From the NCBI RefSeq assembly GCF_900155965.1, contig NZ_FTMG01000002.1, forward strand, positions 62,001-126,000: a stretch of DNA of 64,000 nucleotides, read 5' to 3'. Shown piece by piece: positions 42,966 to 52,924 of this stretch (positions are counted from its first letter, which is position 1; every line of letters starts with the position of its first letter). The notes beneath the pieces are model-generated. The model ran no database searches and was not told the DNA's origin. It saw nothing but the letters and a program-made list of their open reading frames with translations. The translations under genes were made by a program, and so were the position numbers. The stretch comes from Mucilaginibacter lappiensis. Lineage in GTDB: Bacteria; Bacteroidota; Bacteroidia; Sphingobacteriales; Sphingobacteriaceae.

Positions 42966-45815
42966 ATGTCAAACAATCCACAATTGAATATGCTTCGCTA
43001 TTGGCGCAACACGCTGGCAGATTCGGCGCGGGTTGTGATCGAAGTTGATAAGACGTTGAACCAACGAAACGCCAAGGTTGACATAACAAAGGGCGCGGTC
43101 GATCCTACACAAGCCTTGACTTTGTTGGATGCTTTTGAAAAACGGATGAACGAGGCCAAAGGCCGGCTTGACCCAAAAGATGCTGGTTGGGAAAAAGCTG
43201 AGGAGGCGCCGGTGTTCATTGCCCCCTTCCGGGTAAGTCCCCTACCGGAATATACCAAGTTGACCGGAGAAACAGGTATATTTTATCCTTTCTGGTTCCG
43301 GGCAGTGCTGACCAGGAACAATCAGCTCAAGCCGGATGAAGATACGTTCCCCTATATCCCACGGGCTTATCTGGAACCACAGGTCAACCAGGAAGTAAAC
43401 TTTGTTTTCTCGGATGTTGAGCGTGTAGACGAAGCATTTGGTCGTCCATTTAACGGACAACCAGGCTGGCCAAACTATCGAGATTATACTCTTTCCATGT
43501 TTAAAGCAGTAACCGGCCAGGAACTGGAAACTTATTCGCCTGAAAACTTTGCGGTGACGGCAGAATACATCGTCGTGATCAACGACACTTTAACCGGCCC
43601 GGCCGATGGTATTATTGGTTTATATGATTATATCATTCAGCAGAAGAAAATCCCTTTAACGCTCAACGCGCTTACAGAACGTCAGGAAATGCCGCTGAAG
43701 CCCCTACTTTCAGGCGCAATATTTGAAAAAGCGTCAGCAGGGCATCTGGGCCAGATGGCTTATGAATTTCCCTTGTCAAAGTCGCAGCGTACCAGCTTGT
43801 ATCATTATACTACGCTTCGTCACGGAGACATCTTAGCAATCAATGGGCCACCGGGGACAGGTAAGACAACTTTACTGCAAAGTGTTGTAGCGACAGAAGT
43901 AGTGCAAGGGGCAATTGCAGGCGGCGATCCGTCCGTAATCCTCGCCTGTTCAGCCAATAATCAGGCCGTGACGAATATTATCGACAGCTTTTCGAACGTC
44001 AAACAGAAGAACGGAACATTGTACGAACGCTGGCTGCCTGACGTAGGCGGCTTTGGTTTATACCTACCGGGAGCAAACCGCGAAGTACAGACACATATTC
44101 CGGTTATTAAACGCGTGCAGGGCAGATTAAGCGGCGCCCACACGGAAAAAGAAAATGAGAGCTATTTAAAAAAAGCCGAGGCTTATTTTATTGCGCGTAG
44201 CGGGCAGACGGGTACCACCATCGCTGCAATTATCAATGGCCTACAGCGTTCGCTGAAAGCTAACCAGCAATTACTTATTGACGGGATAGGTATCTGGCAC
44301 AGTTACCAGACGTTGATTGCCCAGCTGCCGGAATTAAACACCTATAGTTTGAACGATCTGGAGAAAGGCATTAAGGATCTGGAGACCAGCTTCAGCAATT
44401 ATCTGGACGCGGAATCGATTTGGCTAAAGCTATTTTCCATTTTTAATTTCGTAAAGGAAAAACGTGCCACACGCACTAAGCAATTATTCCGCGATTGTCC
44501 TATTGCTTATGGCGCGGTCGATTTTTACCAGGTCAAATCCATACAACAGTTCTTTGACCAGAAATTCAGTTTAATAGAGAAGATCAAAAAAGCGAAAAAA
44601 AATTGGCAGGACTGGCAGAGAAAAGCAAATATAAATCATGATCCTGCCGAACCGGCCTTTTATGAACGATTGGAAGTGAGCCTCAAGTACGATATGTTCT
44701 ATACGGCAGTGCATTATTGGGAAGGCCGCTGGTTACTGGCCACCCGTTCAGCATTGGAAGAAGACCGGCTGAACCGCAATGGTGAAGGTGCTGCAAAAGA
44801 GCGCTGGCAGCGTTTTGCGATGCTGACCCCTTGCTTCGTATCGACATTTTATATGGCTCCAAGATTTTTTAGCTATTCCAAATTTATCCAGGTCGGGCCG
44901 GGGCAAAATCCTTGGGAAGCACCGCCACTGCTCGATTTTATAGACTTACTCATCGTTGACGAAGCCGGGCAAGTATCGCCCGAGATCGGCGCGGCAACCT
45001 TTGCGCTGGCAAAAAAGGCGTTGGTGGTTGGCGATATTTTGCAGATCGAACCGGTTTGGAATGTCCCTAAAAAAGTAGATCATGCCAATTTACACCGCTA
45101 CCAGGTGATCAAAACTTTGAATGATCAGGCGGTTATTGAAGATCTATATGGTAAAGGCTTTTTGTGCAGTTCCGGCAGTATCATGAGGCTGGCGCAAAAC
45201 ACATCTTATTATCATCTTTACCCTAAGCAAGCACGTGGCATGCTCCTTACCGAACACCGTCGCTGTTTTGACGAGATCATCAGCTACTGTAATAAACTGG
45301 CTTACGATGGCTTGTTGGAACTGATGAAAGGCCGGGCAAATGGCGGACTGCTGCCACCATTACAATTTGTACCCGTTAAGGGCGACTCCAAGATTAGCGG
45401 TACCAGCCGCGCCAATCCTGAAGAAGCACTGGCCATCGCCAAATGGATAGCTGATCATCAGGAAGCTTTAATAAAACACTATCGCTTACCGTTGAAAGAT
45501 ATTATCGCCATCGTAACACCTTTTACCGGTCAGAAGTTTGCGCTACGCAAAGCCGGGATTAATATGAGTGGTCTGACCATCGGTACCGTTCATGCTTTGC
45601 AGGGTGCAGAACGGCTGGTCGTCCTTTTTTCAGCGGCTTACGGCGCAAACGATCAAGATAAAAACTACTTTTTTGATGCGGGGCCGAATATGCTGAACGT
45701 TGCCGTTTCCCGCGCAAAGGAAACGTTCATTCTGTTTGGTGCCCCAGAGATATTCCAACGCTCGGGCCAAAGTCCCTCTATGCAGCTATTTCGACATATT
45801 CAGTTCGGAAGTTAA
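42966..45815 (+). CDS. Superfamily I (UPF1/DNA2-like) helicase
   Basis: In the 949-residue protein, Walker A GPPGTGKTT begins at about residue 294 and Walker B LLIVDEAGQVSP lies near 660. Later helicase motifs are EHRRCFDEI, VTPFTGQ, GTVHALQGAE and LNVAVSRAKE in the last 130 residues. Between Walker A and B is a large insertion of about 340 residues (44000-44900). The first 290 residues are not assigned. DNA or RNA unwinding is expected. Stand-alone large SF1 helicases of this sort occur in defence regions, but no nuclease partner is adjacent. Confidence 0.88.
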   Translation: MSNNPQLNMLRYWRNTLADSARVVIEVDKTLNQRNAKVDITKGAVDPTQALTLLDAFEKRMNEAKGRLDPKDAGWEKAEEAPVFIAPFRVSPLPEYTKLTGETGIFYPFWFRAVLTRNNQLKPDEDTFPYIPRAYLEPQVNQEVNFVFSDVERVDEAFGRPFNGQPGWPNYRDYTLSMFKAVTGQELETYSPENFAVTAEYIVVINDTLTGPADGIIGLYDYIIQQKKIPLTLNALTERQEMPLKPLLSGAIFEKASAGHLGQMAYEFPLSKSQRTSLYHYTTLRHGDILAINGPPGTGKTTLLQSVVATEVVQGAIAGGDPSVILACSANNQAVTNIIDSFSNVKQKNGTLYERWLPDVGGFGLYLPGANREVQTHIPVIKRVQGRLSGAHTEKENESYLKKAEAYFIARSGQTGTTIAAIINGLQRSLKANQQLLIDGIGIWHSYQTLIAQLPELNTYSLNDLEKGIKDLETSFSNYLDAESIWLKLFSIFNFVKEKRATRTKQLFRDCPIAYGAVDFYQVKSIQQFFDQKFSLIEKIKKAKKNWQDWQRKANINHDPAEPAFYERLEVSLKYDMFYTAVHYWEGRWLLATRSALEEDRLNRNGEGAAKERWQRFAMLTPCFVSTFYMAPRFFSYSKFIQVGPGQNPWEAPPLLDFIDLLIVDEAGQVSPEIGAATFALAKKALVVGDILQIEPVWNVPKKVDHANLHRYQVIKTLNDQAVIEDLYGKGFLCSSGSIMRLAQNTSYYHLYPKQARGMLLTEHRRCFDEIISYCNKLAYDGLLELMKGRANGGLLPPLQFVPVKGDSKISGTSRANPEEALAIAKWIADHQEALIKHYRLPLKDIIAIVTPFTGQKFALRKAGINMSGLTIGTVHALQGAERLVVLFSAAYGANDQDKNYFFDAGPNMLNVAVSRAKETFILFGAPEIFQRSGQSPSMQLFRHIQFGS

Positions 45816-46007
45816 TTCGCCTAATTTATAGTCAAAATAGGCGACGTCGGGCTGTTCAATACCGTGCGTTAAGCTTCTGGCAACGTTTTTCAGGTCATTA
45901 ATTACGAAATTAACAAGGCAATATAAACCAAAAACTACTACCGCATTTAGTTCTCTCTCAGCCCAAATTTTCCCATAATGCCTGGTTACGCGAGTAAACC
46001 GCACCAA
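45786..46007 (-). pseudogene. Remnant of a histidine-kinase C-terminus
   Basis: The short frame contains VTRHYGKIWAERELN, matching VTRHNGKIWAESELG near the end of the kinase 46142-47641. The DNA around 45950-45990 matches 46184-46230. The rest of the domain is missing and the frame runs into unrelated sequence, so this is a leftover copy. Confidence 0.55.
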
Positions 46008-46141
46008 ACTGCCCCCAGTTCGCTAATTTTGAAATGACCACTTTTAGTGCTTAAGCTCAGGTTTGTATGAGAGCAATGTAAATTGGCGAAGTGTGGTCAA
46101 CACTATTGGTATTTCAAGTTACTAACCTACTAAGGTAGTGA

Positions 46142-47641
46142 TTATATTACTGGAAGCGTAAACCAAAACGTACTGCCTTTACCGAGTTCGCTTTCTGCCC
46201 AAATCTTTCCGTTATGCCTGGTTACGATCTCATGGCATAAATAAAGGCCAATTCCAAGTCCTGAAACTTTAGAATCATTGTCATCAACACGGTAATACCT
46301 TGAAAAAATATGTTCGAGCTTTTCCGTTGCAATGCCCACGCCCAAATCTTTTACGCCAATCTTGATATCGTGTTTATCAGAAATCAAAAAAACCTCAATT
46401 TGGTTACTATTTGGGGCGTATCTGATTGCGTTAGTCAAAAAGTTCATTATAACTTGTTCAATCCGGTGGTCATCACCTTTAATGATGCAATTTCGAACTG
46501 AAGAATGAAGTGTTATTTTATAGCTCGTATTAGTATGGGAGATTAAATCAACAGCATTATTAATTACTTCACAAATATCAAAGTCTTCGGTTGTAAAACG
46601 TAGTTTTCCCGCTTCTATTTTTGAAACGTCTAATAGGTCGTCCACCAATGAACTAAGCTTTTTAAGTTGATGCTGTGCCTTTTGCAAAAAGACTTTCGGC
46701 TTTTCTTCAGATACATACAGATCAAGTAATTGAAGATATCCGTTAATGCTTGTCAATGGTGTTTTTAATTCATGGCTGGCTAAGGCTATAAACTCATCTT
46801 TCTTAGTATTAAGTTCTTTTAATTGTTCGTAAAGCTTAGCTGTTTCCAGTTGTGTCGCTTGCTCTCCACTAATATCACGGGCAATTTTAGAAGCACCTAT
46901 CACCTTACCATTACCGTCAACAATAGGCGATACTGATAAAGAGATCGGCACCAGGTTTCCGTTTTTAGCGCGACGGATGGTTTGGAAATGATCTACTTTA
47001 TTGCCTTTACTCACTTCACCGATGATAAATGTTTCTTCATTGAGACGGTCAGGTGGAATAATCAGAGAGATATGCTGACCTATAGCCTCTGCCTCGGTGT
47101 AACCGAACATCTTTACAGCAGCCTTGTTCCAACTGGTAATGATACCGTCCAAGGTTTTGCTTAGGATTGTATCGTCCGATGAATCGACAATTGCCGATAG
47201 TACGCCTTGCTTTTCAGCAGCTCTTTTCTGTTCCGAAATATCTTTTGCAATTTTGGAAGCTCCGATGATTTGGCCCAGGCTGTTCCTGATAGGCGATATA
47301 GTTAACGAAATGGGTATAAGTTCGCCGTTCTTTGTCTGTCTAACTGTTTCAAAATGATCGACTTTTTCACCTTTCGTTATCTGTCCGATTATAAAAGTTT
47401 CTTCTGGCAAACGTTCCGGCGGTATAATTATTGAAATATGTTGCCCCACAGCTTCGAACTCTTTATAACCGAACATACGTTCAGCCGCAGGGTTCCAGCT
47501 GGTTATTATCCCTTCCAGGGTTTTGCTGATTATCGTATCATCTGTAGATGCGATGATAGCAGCAAGCATCGCCTGCTTTTCTTCCATCGGATTTAAAGCA
47601 GGGGGAGGTAAATGCAATAGGGTATCATCGTTTTTCATCAA
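46142..47641 (-). CDS. PAS-PAS sensor histidine kinase
   Basis: In the 499-residue soluble kinase, two tandem PAS domains (about 22-140 and 146-262) are near-duplicates of each other (DDTI(I/L)SKTL(E/D)GIITSWN). The HisKA motif ALASHELKTPLTSINGYLQL has H290. N-box QVIMNFLTNAIRYAP and G-box VSGLGIGLYLCHEIV complete the ATPase domain. It has no membrane helices, so a cytoplasmic signal is expected. No response regulator is adjacent. Confidence 0.93.
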   Translation of the reverse strand: MMKNDDTLLHLPPPALNPMEEKQAMLAAIIASTDDTIISKTLEGIITSWNPAAERMFGYKEFEAVGQHISIIIPPERLPEETFIIGQITKGEKVDHFETVRQTKNGELIPISLTISPIRNSLGQIIGASKIAKDISEQKRAAEKQGVLSAIVDSSDDTILSKTLDGIITSWNKAAVKMFGYTEAEAIGQHISLIIPPDRLNEETFIIGEVSKGNKVDHFQTIRRAKNGNLVPISLSVSPIVDGNGKVIGASKIARDISGEQATQLETAKLYEQLKELNTKKDEFIALASHELKTPLTSINGYLQLLDLYVSEEKPKVFLQKAQHQLKKLSSLVDDLLDVSKIEAGKLRFTTEDFDICEVINNAVDLISHTNTSYKITLHSSVRNCIIKGDDHRIEQVIMNFLTNAIRYAPNSNQIEVFLISDKHDIKIGVKDLGVGIATEKLEHIFSRYYRVDDNDSKVSGLGIGLYLCHEIVTRHNGKIWAESELGKGSTFWFTLPVI

Positions 47642-47758
47642 TAGAAGTTAACTGATAATACTCCTATTTTGTTTTACAAGATGCATACTGTGTCAAATCT
47701 ATAAAAATCTTGCAAATTATTCATCTGCGAGATTTTTCAGAAATCGTGAACGCTTCTT

Positions 47759-48395
47759 TTAAGAAACTGGCAATTTGGTTATATTTTGTAGTTCGTCAGC
47801 AAAAAGATGTGCGGTATTGGCACAGAAAACGATGCTGTCACCCCACTTCTCCCTATTACTAACTTTCTTCTTTTTGATTTTAGAGTAGATTTGAGTAGTC
47901 CGTAAGATGGCATGCCCAAGCATACTGGATACTGTTTCCATTGGTACACCGCTTTCTAAAGTAATTGTTGTAGCGAATGTGCCTGGCGATGTGAAAAGTT
48001 CATGTTTTATCAACCTTTGCTTCTTTCGCAATCGCTTTGAGATAACGGTTGGTCGCCTGATTTGAAAATACCGGAAAGATCGTTTTTGTATATCCAGCCA
48101 TCGGATGTTTTTTTTATTTGTTTATTAGTTCAATGGCTTCAGGGAATAGCAGAACAAAGAACTTTTTGCCAGAAAAATTTGCCGTCTTGCGCCTGATCAT
48201 CTCTATCCATTTTTCGTCCTCAATATCTGTATCTAAATGGTTGTTGATCAACAAGTACACATCGGCAAAAGACAAGCCTGTATAGCAACTGAATATAAAA
48301 TTGTCCCTTATAATCTTTTGCCCATCTTTATCAAGATTTACTTCTTTGATCTGTATCAGCTCTTCCAGTTCCAGTGCTTCTCTATACCCAAACAT
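47759..48395 (-). pseudogene. Degenerate tyrosine recombinase (ICE integrase remnant)
   Basis: The upstream part reads IIRDNFIFSCYTGLSFADVY ... EKWIEMIRRKTANFSGKKFF. The downstream part reads TFATTITLESGVPMETVSSM, LGHAILRTTQIYSKI. Both are typical of Bacteroidetes phage integrases. They are separated by a stop at 48114-48116. The catalytic HxxRH region has become LFTSPGTF, so the key His/Arg are gone. The N-terminal half is missing and is replaced at 48390 by a fragment of the 37793 gene. Confidence 0.75.
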
Positions 48396-48628
48396 GGGAC
48401 TTCGGATTATTCACTTTTGATATGTGGCTTTCTCTTGCAGAACAGGTCGAACAACGGATACAAAAATATAAGGCAAGCATGATAAAAAGTAGTAAAGTGT
48501 TTTCCGAACAGCTATTTAGCTCCTTTTATTACACGGTTATTTTTGTTAATCACAGGGTTTGCCTGTATGCGAAAAAATTCGAAAATCACAAATTCAAAAA
48601 GGCAGTAGACCTGTTAATTAACCCATAA
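48390..48628 (+). pseudogene. Truncated duplicate of the ICE-end gene 37793-38173
   Basis: From CCCAAACATGGGACTTCGG onward it matches 37929-38170, and the encoded FGLFTFDMWLSLAEQ, SSKVFSEQLFSSF segments are the same. The first 45 codons are absent. The junction cuts into the integrase remnant, marking a recombination point. Confidence 0.75.
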
Positions 48629-48819
48629 ATAAACCACCTCAAATTAAGACCTTTAAGACACTTAAAGGGCTTATTAAAGCTTATCATTAACGAGCCGAAA
48701 AGCAGCCTTAAAAGCTTTATTTGAAGTCTAAATGAGCTATTTAAGGTAAATTTTAAGCGCGCGAAAAGCTTCTAATAACGCTTTTTAAGCCATCGGATTA
48801 CCTTGTAACAAGGCGTCGT
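48629..48819. repeat. Second AGCTT-rich element end
   Basis: It contains many TTAAAAGCTT-like motifs and the 16-mer CGCGCGAAAAGCTTCT (48758-48773), as at 38549-38564. It follows the duplicated gene fragment just as the first copy follows the intact gene, so it is probably the same ICE terminus. Confidence 0.45.
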
Positions 48820-50115
48820 TCACAGCGTAAAAAACATGGCTATTGCTGCCGTGCCCATGAAGGCAAAAGTAAACCACAATAGGATTTTAGATAACCACCC
48901 GCTTTTGTATTCCCCCATGATTTTATCACTTGTCGCAATTTTAATAATCAAAAATAATAAGGGAACCGCAGCAACCCCGTTCAATACGGCAGTAAAAACG
49001 AGTGCCTTAACCGGGTCGATCCCTACAAAATTAATCATTAGCCCGATCAGGGTCGCTATCGTAATCACCCCATAAAAACCATGTGCCCTTTTTAGTTTGA
49101 TATTCAGGCTCGCTTTCCAGTCAAAAGCTTCGGAAACAGCATAGGCAGCGGAACCGGATAATACCGGAATAGCCAGGAAACCCAGACCGATAATGCCAAC
49201 GGAAAAAATAAGCTTGGCCAAAAATCCGGCATTGGGAAAAGAATGGACCAAAGGCTCCAAAGCCTTGGCGGCATCTGCTGCTGTTTTGACATCTTTAACG
49301 CCGCTTTGATGTAAAACTGTTGCCCCAACCAATATAATGCACCAGGTAGTGACCTCTGAAATGATCATGCCGGCATTGTTGTCCTGCCGCATGGTACGCA
49401 TGCGCTTTGACGCTAATTCGGGGTTGCCGCGATCAATTAATCCCTTACCTTTTACTTCTTCTACTTCCTGCGACGCTTCCCAAAAAAACAGATACGGGGT
49501 AATAGTAGTACCAAAGACTCCGGTAATGATAAACAGGAAGGCAAAGCTAAATTCCATGTGAGGAATGACCGTCGCCTTTAATACCACCGGCCAGTCCTGA
49601 TGAATAATAAATACCGTAATCGGATACGATAGTAAAGCCAGGGCCAACCATTTAAGGATCTTAGCATAAAGCCGGTAAGTGGTAAAAATCTCTAATAAAA
49701 GGATGCTAACAGTAAACAGAAGTGTCAAAATAACAAACGGGACAGGAACCAATAATTGTGCTGCTGCTGCCATAGCGCCGATGTCTGCGCCGATATTGAT
49801 CGTGTTGGCGATCACAACCAAGCTGACTACGGCATAAAGTACAGGTTTACTATAATGCTCTTTTACTATGGCAGCAATCCCTTTGCCCGTTACCAAACCG
49901 ATCCGCGCGCAGGCTTCCTGTACCGCCATTAAGAAAGGAAGCATATAAAGCGCCGTCCACAACTGCCCGTAACCAAATTGTGCACCGGTCTGGGAATAGG
50001 TAGCTATGCCCGAAGGATCATCATCGGCTGCGCCAGTCGTCAGTCCCGGCCCAAGAATGGTTAGCCACTTCCAGAATCTTTTCTTTTCTTGTTTGTTCGT
50101 TAGTCGATTTGCCAT
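48820..50115 (-). CDS. NRAMP-related divalent metal transporter with non-canonical binding site
   Basis: The 431-residue protein has 11 or so membrane helices and the NRAMP fold signature GPGLTTGAADDDPSG (residues 22-36). Canonical NRAMPs have DPGN in helix 1 and a methionine in the MPH motif of helix 6. Here these are DPSG and TITPYLFFW. Both ligand positions are therefore changed, as in NRAMP-related magnesium transporters (NRMTs). It probably moves Mg2+ or Mn2+ rather than Fe2+ (inference). First of a group with the VIT-like and DUF1003 genes upstream. Confidence 0.85.
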   Translation of the reverse strand: MANRLTNKQEKKRFWKWLTILGPGLTTGAADDDPSGIATYSQTGAQFGYGQLWTALYMLPFLMAVQEACARIGLVTGKGIAAIVKEHYSKPVLYAVVSLVVIANTINIGADIGAMAAAAQLLVPVPFVILTLLFTVSILLLEIFTTYRLYAKILKWLALALLSYPITVFIIHQDWPVVLKATVIPHMEFSFAFLFIITGVFGTTITPYLFFWEASQEVEEVKGKGLIDRGNPELASKRMRTMRQDNNAGMIISEVTTWCIILVGATVLHQSGVKDVKTAADAAKALEPLVHSFPNAGFLAKLIFSVGIIGLGFLAIPVLSGSAAYAVSEAFDWKASLNIKLKRAHGFYGVITIATLIGLMINFVGIDPVKALVFTAVLNGVAAVPLLFLIIKIATSDKIMGEYKSGWLSKILLWFTFAFMGTAAIAMFFTL

Positions 50116-50168
50116 GCGTATAATGGTTTATAAAAAAAATTACTGTTGTTAATCAAAATAAATAAGCG

Positions 50169-50684
50169 CTAATCGCTTACACCTAAAGTTCCCAGCCATA
50201 TTCCTAAAAGAAACACAATGCCTCCACCGATGATAACCTGCAAGATGGTTGACCATAAAGGTGTTTTCATAAATTTGTACCTGATCATCGCGATGGCAAG
50301 TAGTTCAACCCCAACCACGATATAAGCGAAATGTAGGGCGACATGGATATCGGCAATCAAAAAAGGCAGTGTATGCAGCATCCCTCCTATTGCTGTAGCA
50401 AAACCAGTTATCGCACCGCGCAGTATAGGCGTACCGCGCCCGGTGACTTTTCCATCATCTGATAAAGCCTCTGCCAAACCCATACTTATACCTGCGCCTA
50501 AAGAGGCTGCCAGTCCAACAAAAAATGCTTTATGGGTCTGGTGTGTCAAACCCGCGGCTGCAAATAACGGGGCTAAAGTTGACACTGAACCATCCATTAA
50601 ACCCAACAGGGCTGGCTGGACCTTTTGCAACACATATTGTGCTGACGATTCTTTTGCTGTTTGTTTATGCTTTTTAATCGGCAT
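50169..50684 (-). CDS. VIT1/CCC1-like metal transporter
   Basis: The 171-residue protein has an opening [20 protein letters not shown], the helix-1 signature of VIT-type Fe2+/Mn2+ transporters. Helices follow with [17 protein letters not shown] and [10 protein letters not shown]. Length is on the short side for the family. It lies 54 bases upstream of the NRAMP-like gene, same strand. Confidence 0.78.
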   Translation of the reverse strand: MPIKKHKQTAKESSAQYVLQKVQPALLGLMDGSVSTLAPLFAAAGLTHQTHKAFFVGLAASLGAGISMGLAEALSDDGKVTGRGTPILRGAITGFATAIGGMLHTLPFLIADIHVALHFAYIVVGVELLAIAMIRYKFMKTPLWSTILQVIIGGGIVFLLGIWLGTLGVSD

Positions 50685-50743
50685 CTTGTATGGGCGTTAT
50701 TTGTTAATACTGAGCATTCGTTCGTTAACCGTTCACAAAATAT

Positions 50744-51199
50744 TTAAGTTTTTTTCTCGATATTCTTCAATATGGTTAAAATCAGATCGTTCTGATATTC
50801 GAGATGCTCTAAAATCGTTTCAATTTCCAGTTCTGCCTGGGTATTGATTCGAAGGTCTGCCTCCGCCCTCAAATCAGCGTGCCGGGCCTGGACGTTTTGA
50901 CCGATCATAATCAACGGCATCAAAAAAAGTTGGATCAGGTTTGAAATAAATAACCAAAGGACAAAACCCGGAAAGGGATCGAACCTCACTGCCTTTGGTG
51001 CAAGCATGTTCCACAACAACCAGGCTACCGTCCAAACGAAAATGATCAGGAAAAAGCCCATGCTCCCGACATGTTTCGTAATCCAGACAGCTATCTTATC
51101 TAAAAACGAAGGTTTACAATCACCTTTTACGCCCGTCTTTAAGATTGCTTTTCGCTTATCTTTGAATTCCTCGATTGAAATAGGCACTTTCTTTTTCAT
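50744..51199 (-). CDS. DUF1003 membrane protein
   Basis: The 151-residue protein has two membrane helices (MGFFLIIFVWTVAWLLWNM, FVLWLFISNLIQLFLMPLIM) with the DUF1003 features FDPFPGFVLW, IQLFLMP, IMIGQNVQARHADLRAEADL. A C-terminal coiled coil follows. It heads the transporter group. Its role may be in cation homeostasis by association only. Confidence 0.85.
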   Translation of the reverse strand: MKKKVPISIEEFKDKRKAILKTGVKGDCKPSFLDKIAVWITKHVGSMGFFLIIFVWTVAWLLWNMLAPKAVRFDPFPGFVLWLFISNLIQLFLMPLIMIGQNVQARHADLRAEADLRINTQAELEIETILEHLEYQNDLILTILKNIEKKT

Positions 51200-51484
51200 G
51201 ATTGGAAAATGATACTCTTTGCTAAAATATTTACTTTATCAAAACTTAATTTTTACTGAAAATTTTATGAACGTAGTCGCTTTGCTGTTTCTTTAATCGT
51301 TTTTTACCATATATCGACAAGAGAAGTATGTTATTAAAGTGATGCCCGTTGCCAGGTTTACCCACAAATAGTATCGTCTGATCTTAGCCGGATGACATAT
51401 TAATAAAATATTGATTAACAAAGTTATTGCCACCATGCTTATAATTATATATGGTATAGCTTTCATACTCCAGTCTTGATCCAG

Positions 51485-52126
51485 TTAATTATCCTTGATG
51501 ATGGCTGCCTTTTTTCGCTGCTTGTTCACGCTATGGGGCTTAAGGAAATTATAGGTAAAACTGAAACCCATATATTGACCGCTCCGGTTGCTGTTTGTAC
51601 CGTCGAAAAAAAGGTAACTTTGTGTTATCGCGATGGCCACGTTAGTGGATATATTAAAGTTGATACTGTTACAAATCTCTGTCATCAACGCTTGTTTAGC
51701 GCCGAATATATAACCGCCACCTAACAACAGCCCCTCCGCAAACCTGCCCGCCGAGAAAATATTGATCGTCGGACGAAATTCGATATAATGAGCAGTATCC
51801 CGCCCTGAGCTTAATGTTCCTATGCTTCCTACACCGAGGCCAATGTCAAAAATGCCGTACGTACGTCCGAACTCCAAACCGGGCGAAAACCGTTTGGCCA
51901 GATCTCCCTTGGTGTTTACCAACATATTCGCAAGCACGGAAAAATAATAATACCTCGGTTCTTTGTTTTCCTTAGAGGTATCCGATTCGATAACCGTATC
52001 TTTTCCGGCTATCGTTTTATGCTGGGCGTGAGGAATAAGCGCCTTGGTTATATTCGTAACTGGCGAATTCTGTGCGAGAGCACCCAAGGCTATCAATACT
52101 ATTGTAAGCGTAAATAATATTTTCAT
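51485..52126 (-). CDS. Hypothetical outer-membrane-type protein
   Basis: The 213-residue protein has a signal peptide (MKILFTLTIVLIALGALAQ) and a beta-strand-rich body with alternating hydrophobic residues (PRYYYFSVLANMLV ... YLFFDGTNSNRSGQYMGFSF). This suggests a small beta-barrel. No family is recognised. The gap 51200-51484 has only broken short frames. Confidence 0.6.
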   Translation of the reverse strand: MKILFTLTIVLIALGALAQNSPVTNITKALIPHAQHKTIAGKDTVIESDTSKENKEPRYYYFSVLANMLVNTKGDLAKRFSPGLEFGRTYGIFDIGLGVGSIGTLSSGRDTAHYIEFRPTINIFSAGRFAEGLLLGGGYIFGAKQALMTEICNSINFNISTNVAIAITQSYLFFDGTNSNRSGQYMGFSFTYNFLKPHSVNKQRKKAAIIKDN

Positions 52127-52335
52127 GGGGTATCTAATAAATTGGATAATAGACAGATAAATGTTTCAATTGTTTGATTTTACAAATCAAATTTTTCAAT
52201 TTTCAAGTACCTCCCGGCCAACACATTAGATTGTTAACTATCACAATAATCAAGTCGTTTACGCATATCCCCCCATAGCATTGTGGACTTTAAACCGTTC
52301 TTTAAAAGAAGTATTCGTCAAACCAACTTTAATCT

Positions 52336-52749
52336 TTATCTTAATATTATAAAAATTAGCCCTGCAAGGATAATTACTAAAATAGCCACAGCGGCTTTTT
52401 TGAAGGTATAAACAAACCGGCCATACCAAGAATCCGCAATGAAATTTTTAGGGTTGGATGGCTCATACAAAATAATTAATTCCTCACCGGTGTAGTGGGT
52501 TTTCCGCCAAAGAGAGCTGGCACCCGACATCCCGGCGTCCACGGTAATCTCCTGTCCATTATGATCTGTAAAAACAATGGTTGGTATAAAAACGGAGGAT
52601 TTTGTGGCCTGGTAACGGTTATTGCTGATGATCCGTGCTGTGGCCTGGATAGCGGAGGCAGTGAATCTGCGGGTTACCAATTGATAATAAATCATGCAAA
52701 CCAACAAAATGGTTAGCAGCATCATAGGTGGAATAATTAATACGAGCAT
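52336..52749 (-). CDS. DUF3592-like membrane protein
   Basis: The 137-residue paralogue of 39421-39840 has two terminal helices and a central beta domain with FIPTIVFTDHNGQEITVDAG and ELIILYEPSNPKNFIADSW. Function unknown. Confidence 0.7.
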   Translation of the reverse strand: MLVLIIPPMMLLTILLVCMIYYQLVTRRFTASAIQATARIISNNRYQATKSSVFIPTIVFTDHNGQEITVDAGMSGASSLWRKTHYTGEELIILYEPSNPKNFIADSWYGRFVYTFKKAAVAILVIILAGLIFIILR

Positions 52750-52924
52750 ATAGATGCATGATTAGGTTGAATAAAATTGGGTGCCGTTTTTTCGAAATAT
52801 CAGAGAATGAGTTACCTATATGTCTCTGATCGCCGATGTCCGCGCTGTATCCGGGTTAAGGCCAAAAACCTTTACCACCATCTATTTCGTCCCAGCGCTT
52901 TTGAGCCACGCAATTGTAAATATC

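Noticed and set aside
51293..51467. Small two-helix membrane protein on the minus strand
   Set aside because: Careful reading shows the start and the stop are in different frames; only fragments of 28 and about 45 codons remain.
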